Part shown: positions 59,870-64,000 of the stretch, in pieces
Numbering within the stretch: position 1 is the stretch's first letter
How the letters are laid out: every line of letters begins with the position of its first letter
Source: Saprospiraceae bacterium
GTDB lineage: Bacteria > Bacteroidota > Bacteroidia > Chitinophagales > Saprospiraceae
Direction of reading: 5' to 3'
Assembly (NCBI GenBank): GCA_016714985.1
Contig: JADKBS010000001.1
Span: forward strand, 62,001 to 126,000
DNA: 64,000 bases
The notes under the pieces: model-generated
What the model was told of the DNA's origin: nothing
Databases searched by the model: none
What the model saw: only the letters and a program-made list of their open reading frames with translations
Position numbers and translations under genes: made by a program

Positions 59870-61774
59870 ATGGGAGCTGAAAAAGTCGCTATTATCAAAG
59901 AAAAGCAGCAACGCCTTCAGGCGACCGCCCATCTTTTAGAAGACCTCCAAACCTTGGAGGCGATGCTCGAACGGGGCATGTTTGAAACAGATGTGCAACG
60001 CATCGGGGCCGAGCAGGAAATCTCCCTCGTGGGCCTGGACTGGAAGCCCGCCCCTGTGTTGATGCAGCTATTGGAGGAAATCAACGATGACCGCTTCACC
60101 ACGGAGTTCGCACAGTTCAACATGGAGGTGAACCTCGACCCCATCGTCTTCGAGGGCAACTGCCTGTCGCAATTGGAGCGGAGCCTTTGGCGGCTGCTGG
60201 TGAAGGGCGAAAAAAAAGCGAACCTCCTAGAAGCTCACCTTTTGTTGGTCGGCATCTTGCCAACGCTCCACCAGAGCGACCTCGACCTGAAGAACATTAC
60301 GCCACTGCCCCGGTACCGCTACCTGATAGATGCCCTTCATGCCATGCGGGGCGAGCATTTCGAGTTCAGGATTGCTGGCAAGGACGAATGGATTGACCGA
60401 ACCGAAAACTCGTTTTATGAGAGCAGCAACACCAGTTTCCAAGTTCATTACCAACTGGCTCCGGATGATTTTGCGGCAGCGTACAACTGGTCGCTGGCGG
60501 TGACCGCACCACTTATGGCCTGCGCCACCAATTCCCCTTTGTTCTTGGGCAAACGGCTTTGGCGGGAGACCCGCATCGCCCTGTTCCAGCAGTCAACGGA
60601 TGTGCGCAGCTCGAAGGACAAATACCGGGAGCGGGCACCGAGGGTTGATTTTGGCACCCGCTGGGTGAAGGACTCCGTGCTGGACCTCTACCGGGAAAAC
60701 GCCACCCGACACCGCCCCATCTTCGCTTCTACCCGCCATGAGGATGCCAAAGCCGTGCTCGAAGCAGGCGGCGTGCCGAAGCTCTACCACCTTTGCGTCC
60801 ACAATGGTACGGTCTATAATTGGAACCGGGCCTGCTATGGCATCACGGACGGGAAGCCGCACTTGCGCATCGAGAACAGGATATTGCCCGCTGGGCCGAC
60901 CATCATTGACGAGGTGGCCAATGCCGCCTTCTGGTTGGGTATGATGAAGGGGATGCCGCCGGAGTACGCCCGTATTGACCAGCGCATGGAGTTTGACGAT
61001 GCAAAGCGCAACTTCCTCTATGCAGCGAGGCTCGGCTTGGGTTCCAATTTCTATTGGGCAGGCAGCGAAAAGCAAATTCGGTCAGACGAATTGATTCTCA
61101 AGGAGTTGTTGCCGATTGCGAGGGAGGGGCTTGCCAAGGCGGCGATTGACCAACCCGATATTGACCGGCTGCTCGGCATCATCGAAGAGCGGGTGAAAAC
61201 GGGCAAGACGGGGTCGCAATGGGCTTTGGACGGATTCAACCAACTGAGCAAGGAAGTGGACACCGAGGAGGCATTGGTGGCCGTCACTGCGGGTATGTCG
61301 AGGCGACAGCAGGAAGGGCAGCCGGTACATACCTGGGACTTGCCGACCAAGGCAGAGGCTGGGTCCTGGAAGAATCGCTACTGGACCATCGAACAAATCA
61401 TGAAGACCGACCTCTTCACGGTCACCGAGGACGACCCCATACAGCTCGCCGCCAACTTGATGTACTGGCGCAATATTCGGCACATACCAGTAGAGAACAG
61501 CGAAGGGGAACTGACCGGGATGGTTACTTGTCGGCTCGTGATGCTGTATTACAGCAACGTGCATGTGGACGGCAACACGACCCCCATTCGGGACATCATG
61601 GATCGGAACCTGACCACTGCCTCGCCGCAAACAAAGACCAGCGAAGCCATCGAACTGCTCAAGTCCACCCACCTCGGCTGCCTGCCCGTGGTGCATGGCA
61701 ACAAGCTGGCGGGGCTGGTGACGGAGCGTGACTTCATGAAATTGGCCGCCGAATTGTTGAAGGAGATTGCCTGA
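59870..61774 (+). CDS. Glutamate-cysteine-ligase-like enzyme fused to a CBS pair
   Basis: A 634-residue cytoplasmic protein with two parts. Residues about 35-480 resemble GCS2-type (YbdK-like) glutamate-cysteine ligases: IGAEQEISLV at the start, FAQFNMEVNLDPI, and a later RIENRILPAGPTIID segment. Residues about 500-634 are a Bateman module (EQIMKTDLFTVTEDDPI and DIMDRNLTTASPQTKTSEAI, with CLPVVHGNKLAGLVTERDF). The enzyme probably forms an amide bond to glutamate or a related substrate, with activity controlled by an adenine nucleotide bound to the CBS pair. The exact product is unknown. The start gives a coiled-coil-like first 30 residues. Confidence 0.8.
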   Translation: MGAEKVAIIKEKQQRLQATAHLLEDLQTLEAMLERGMFETDVQRIGAEQEISLVGLDWKPAPVLMQLLEEINDDRFTTEFAQFNMEVNLDPIVFEGNCLSQLERSLWRLLVKGEKKANLLEAHLLLVGILPTLHQSDLDLKNITPLPRYRYLIDALHAMRGEHFEFRIAGKDEWIDRTENSFYESSNTSFQVHYQLAPDDFAAAYNWSLAVTAPLMACATNSPLFLGKRLWRETRIALFQQSTDVRSSKDKYRERAPRVDFGTRWVKDSVLDLYRENATRHRPIFASTRHEDAKAVLEAGGVPKLYHLCVHNGTVYNWNRACYGITDGKPHLRIENRILPAGPTIIDEVANAAFWLGMMKGMPPEYARIDQRMEFDDAKRNFLYAARLGLGSNFYWAGSEKQIRSDELILKELLPIAREGLAKAAIDQPDIDRLLGIIEERVKTGKTGSQWALDGFNQLSKEVDTEEALVAVTAGMSRRQQEGQPVHTWDLPTKAEAGSWKNRYWTIEQIMKTDLFTVTEDDPIQLAANLMYWRNIRHIPVENSEGELTGMVTCRLVMLYYSNVHVDGNTTPIRDIMDRNLTTASPQTKTSEAIELLKSTHLGCLPVVHGNKLAGLVTERDFMKLAAELLKEIA

Positions 61775-61793
61775 TTAAATTCATCCCGCCGCT

Positions 61794-61837
61794 TGATGTA
61801 GGTCAGTCTGCCAACGCTTTGTTTTTAGCAACCTTTG
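61794..61837 (+). promoter_or_regulatory. Candidate Fnr/Crp-type site upstream of the metalloprotease
   Basis: TGATGTAGGTCA at 61794-61805, with a -7-like AACCTTTG (one mismatch to TAnnTTTG) starting at 61830, 30.5 bp from the palindrome centre. This is close to the 29.5-bp spacing at 23.5 and 27.6 kb. Confidence 0.42.
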
Positions 61838-61866
61838 CTCTTTAGTTTACCTTAAATTTTACCGCT

Positions 61867-64000
61867 ATGAACAAGCAAAGGTTTCCACTTTATGTTCTGC
61901 TGCTTGTTTCCTGCTTTGCCTTCGGGCAAGCCCCAACGGGGCTGTCAGGCACAGGCTACCGCACTACGGTGCATTTGAAATGGGATGGCTACACGGCTTT
62001 CCAGCCAGTGGGCTACAACATCTACCGCTCCACCGTGAGCAACAACTTTGGTGCCCCGGCAAGGCGCATTGGGGCATACTCCGACTATACCGACTACGGG
62101 CTTAGCGCTTCCACCACTTATTATTACAAGGTCTCGGCGTTCGATGGTGCAGGTAACGAGAGTGCTCTTTCGAACCAAATCACTGTTTCAACGAACAACA
62201 ACAATTACCAGAAGATATCGAGCCTTGACATTATTGTGCCCATTTTTATGGGTGGCCTTGGGCCAAACGAACCGCAGGAGGTGCGGCAGGGCTTGGAGTT
62301 TGCCAGGCAGTTTTATTTCAGGAACTCCTTCGGCAAGCTCAACCTCAAGTTCCATTTTTGGGACATCCCCGGCGACCCGTTGCTCAACTCGGAGGGCGTT
62401 GCCGACTTCGGCACCATGGACACTGACTTCCGCAACCGGGGCATCCTCGACAACCAGTATGACGCCATTTTTTTGATCTCAAATAAAACCTTGTGCTGGT
62501 GCAGCAACGGCTATATCCTAGGGCAAACGGCCCCTTCGATGGCGCATTATGGCTGGTTTGACCCCACCGACCACTACACCAAGGGCGACGCTTGGCTGTT
62601 CACCCACGAGTTTGGCCACTCCCTCGACTTTATGATAGCCGGAGGTAGCGGCTATGGCGATTGGATGCTCGTCAATCACCCTTTCGATGCGTTCCCCCTG
62701 CCATCTGGCATTGACAAGTTCGACTGCGGCCCTGGGTTCGATAACATGGCCGAAATCCTGCGTATCTACCCGTACCACCTCAACTATGCCGAGCCTTGGG
62801 GCGGCTATTTCGAGGCGCTCGATACAGACGGCGACGGTCTGGCCAATAGCGACGAACGGCTTCCCTACGACGAAGCCGATTTTGGTTCAAACCCAAACCT
62901 CGCCGACGCTGACGCCGACGGCCTGAACGACCTCAAGGAGTTCCACGCAGGCAATTTCTCTGGCTCTAACCCCCTCGTAGCCGACACCGACGGCGATGGC
63001 CTTCTTGATGGCGCTGACCCCTATCCGATTTCCGATTTCACGACTTCCTGCCAAAAAACGACGGGCACCGTGACCATCAACGGCACGATGAACCCTGCCG
63101 AGGGATGGAAGCACATGGCCACTGGCCCAAGGCACACGAAGATACCCGGCGCTGCCCTCAGCACATTTACCACCTGGGACGACAACTACCTCTACTTCGC
63201 CTTCCAAAGCAACAAGGAATTGAAATACTACCTCAGTATGGATGGCAGCGGCGAAGACGGGCTTTTCTCCTCCGACAAGCGCTTCACAGGAGGGAGCTAC
63301 GGCGCTGGCTACAACGATGATACTTGGGGCGACAGCTATTATGAAACGGCTGTTTTCGTCATCCGTTCCGATGCGGCTCAAGTCATCTTCAAGAATGCAG
63401 CCCTTGCTGGCTCACAGGTTTCAACGACCAATAGCGGCGGCGTTTACACTACGGAAGTGCGCATTCCGCTCAGCCTCGGCCCTGGGTTCGGCTATACTTA
63501 TACCCCAGCGAGCGCACCCATCGTTTCCACAACTGATTTCGTGCAGGGCGACATCATCGGCATCGAACTGCACGCCATTTTGCTGTCGGATGGCGTCGGC
63601 AATAACTTCGACGACTGGGGCGGCGTGCCGTTCCTCTTCCTCAACGAGCCGTTCCATTTTTACGACATGACCCTCACGGGCGGCGGCCCTGCGACCTATT
63701 GCGCCAGCACTTCCAATTTCCCTTGGGAAGACTGGATTGCCAAAGTGAAAGTAGGAACTATTGTCAACGTCTCTGGGAAGAGCAAGTACAGCGATTTTAC
63801 GAGCCTGAGTACCAACCTGAACACAGGTTCCACTCCCATCGAGTTGACCACCGGCTTCAGTTATTTTACTTGGGACGAATACTGGCGGGTATGGATTGAC
63901 CTAAACCATGACGGCGACTTTGCCGATGCCGGGGAGACAGTCTTCGAAGGCATTAAGGCAAAACCTGCCAACGGCACAGCCACTTCCACGCTGACTGGCA
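61867..64000 (+). CDS. Secreted zinc metalloprotease with Fn3, TSP3 and GEVED domains (partial)
   Basis: At least 711 residues; the gene continues beyond the window. Signal peptide ending AFGQ; fibronectin type III domain (about 20-105, YNIYRSTVSNN, YYKVSAFDGAGN); a protease-like domain with HEFGH at 247-251 (WLFTHEFGHSLDF), an HEXXH zinc site; calcium-binding thrombospondin type 3 repeats (about 315-385, LDTDGDGLAN, DADADGLND, DTDGDGLLD); a beta domain resembling CBM9 (about 400-605, TVTINGTMNPAEGW); then a GEVED domain (about 615 on, WVWIDLNHDGDF-like). This layout is typical of T9SS cargo, and a sorting domain is expected at the missing end. Probably an extracellular degrading enzyme. Confidence 0.87.
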   Translation, partial: MNKQRFPLYVLLLVSCFAFGQAPTGLSGTGYRTTVHLKWDGYTAFQPVGYNIYRSTVSNNFGAPARRIGAYSDYTDYGLSASTTYYYKVSAFDGAGNESALSNQITVSTNNNNYQKISSLDIIVPIFMGGLGPNEPQEVRQGLEFARQFYFRNSFGKLNLKFHFWDIPGDPLLNSEGVADFGTMDTDFRNRGILDNQYDAIFLISNKTLCWCSNGYILGQTAPSMAHYGWFDPTDHYTKGDAWLFTHEFGHSLDFMIAGGSGYGDWMLVNHPFDAFPLPSGIDKFDCGPGFDNMAEILRIYPYHLNYAEPWGGYFEALDTDGDGLANSDERLPYDEADFGSNPNLADADADGLNDLKEFHAGNFSGSNPLVADTDGDGLLDGADPYPISDFTTSCQKTTGTVTINGTMNPAEGWKHMATGPRHTKIPGAALSTFTTWDDNYLYFAFQSNKELKYYLSMDGSGEDGLFSSDKRFTGGSYGAGYNDDTWGDSYYETAVFVIRSDAAQVIFKNAALAGSQVSTTNSGGVYTTEVRIPLSLGPGFGYTYTPASAPIVSTTDFVQGDIIGIELHAILLSDGVGNNFDDWGGVPFLFLNEPFHFYDMTLTGGGPATYCASTSNFPWEDWIAKVKVGTIVNVSGKSKYSDFTSLSTNLNTGSTPIELTTGFSYFTWDEYWRVWIDLNHDGDFADAGETVFEGIKAKPANGTATSTLTG

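Noticed and set aside
1..64000. tRNA or rRNA genes
   Set aside because: I looked for the conserved T-arm and cloverleaf patterns and rRNA segments by eye and saw none; a covariance-model search would be decisive.

Overview
The window looks like a chromosomal segment of a Bacteroidota bacterium, most likely of the Saprospiria/Lewinella-Haliscomenobacter type. The grounds are: exported proteins with type IX secretion (T9SS) C-terminal sorting domains, a TonB-dependent receptor paired with a DUF4249 lipoprotein, a cbb3 oxidase with fused CcoN/CcoO, TAnnTTTG-type promoter elements, and general absence of Shine-Dalgarno sequences. No rRNA, tRNA, CRISPR array or transposase gene was recognised.

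Layout. 0-10 kb: a membrane protein (-), a histidine kinase / two small lipoproteins / response regulator cluster, a fasciclin lipoprotein, a T9SS-secreted M1 peptidase, a Tat-exported Dabb protein, a TolB-like propeller and a decayed cytochrome c gene. 10-17 kb: minus-strand housekeeping and envelope genes (TonB-domain protein, K+ channel, M48 peptidase, sugar MFS, GreA-like, DUF1232, rhomboid). 17-22 kb: nitroreductase, PabB-like enzyme, M20 amidohydrolase, LolA-like protein. 22-34 kb: a stress and microaerobic block (two Hsp20, two CBS-pair proteins, VIT1-type transporter, UspA), then the cbb3 oxidase genes ccoS-ccoN/O-ccoQ-ccoP-ccoG-ccoH, followed by ccoI and a SafE-type protein. 37-41 kb: DUF4249 lipoprotein and a frame-broken TonB-dependent receptor. 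41-46 kb: a three-gene restriction-modification operon with an S24/XRE regulator. 46-52 kb: two large secreted proteins, a DUF7009-like protein and the tiny ribosomal protein THX. 52-64 kb: DUF5694 lipoprotein, FdhD, SdiA-regulated-type propeller, DEAD-box helicase, a lipoprotein methyltransferase, thioredoxin, a glutamate-cysteine-ligase-like/CBS fusion and a secreted zinc metalloprotease that runs off the window.

Three signals stand out beyond the genes. First, a dispersed double-hairpin element of about 131 bp occurs six times, whole or deleted, and the complete copies are flanked by 8-bp direct duplications, so it behaves like a non-autonomous transposon (MITE). Second, many gene starts are preceded by arrays of degenerate 7- or 8-nt repeats, each locus with its own unit and often with an inverted partner array. 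The same kind of array also sits in frame inside CcoG, CcoI, PabB and the M20 amidohydrolase. Third, seven TGAY-N4-RTCA palindromes of Fnr/Crp type lie upstream of the fasciclin, 138-aa stress protein, both Hsp20, UspA-operon, cbb3 and metalloprotease genes. They sit at about 30 or about 52 bp from a promoter -7 element, which suggests one oxygen- or redox-responsive regulon.
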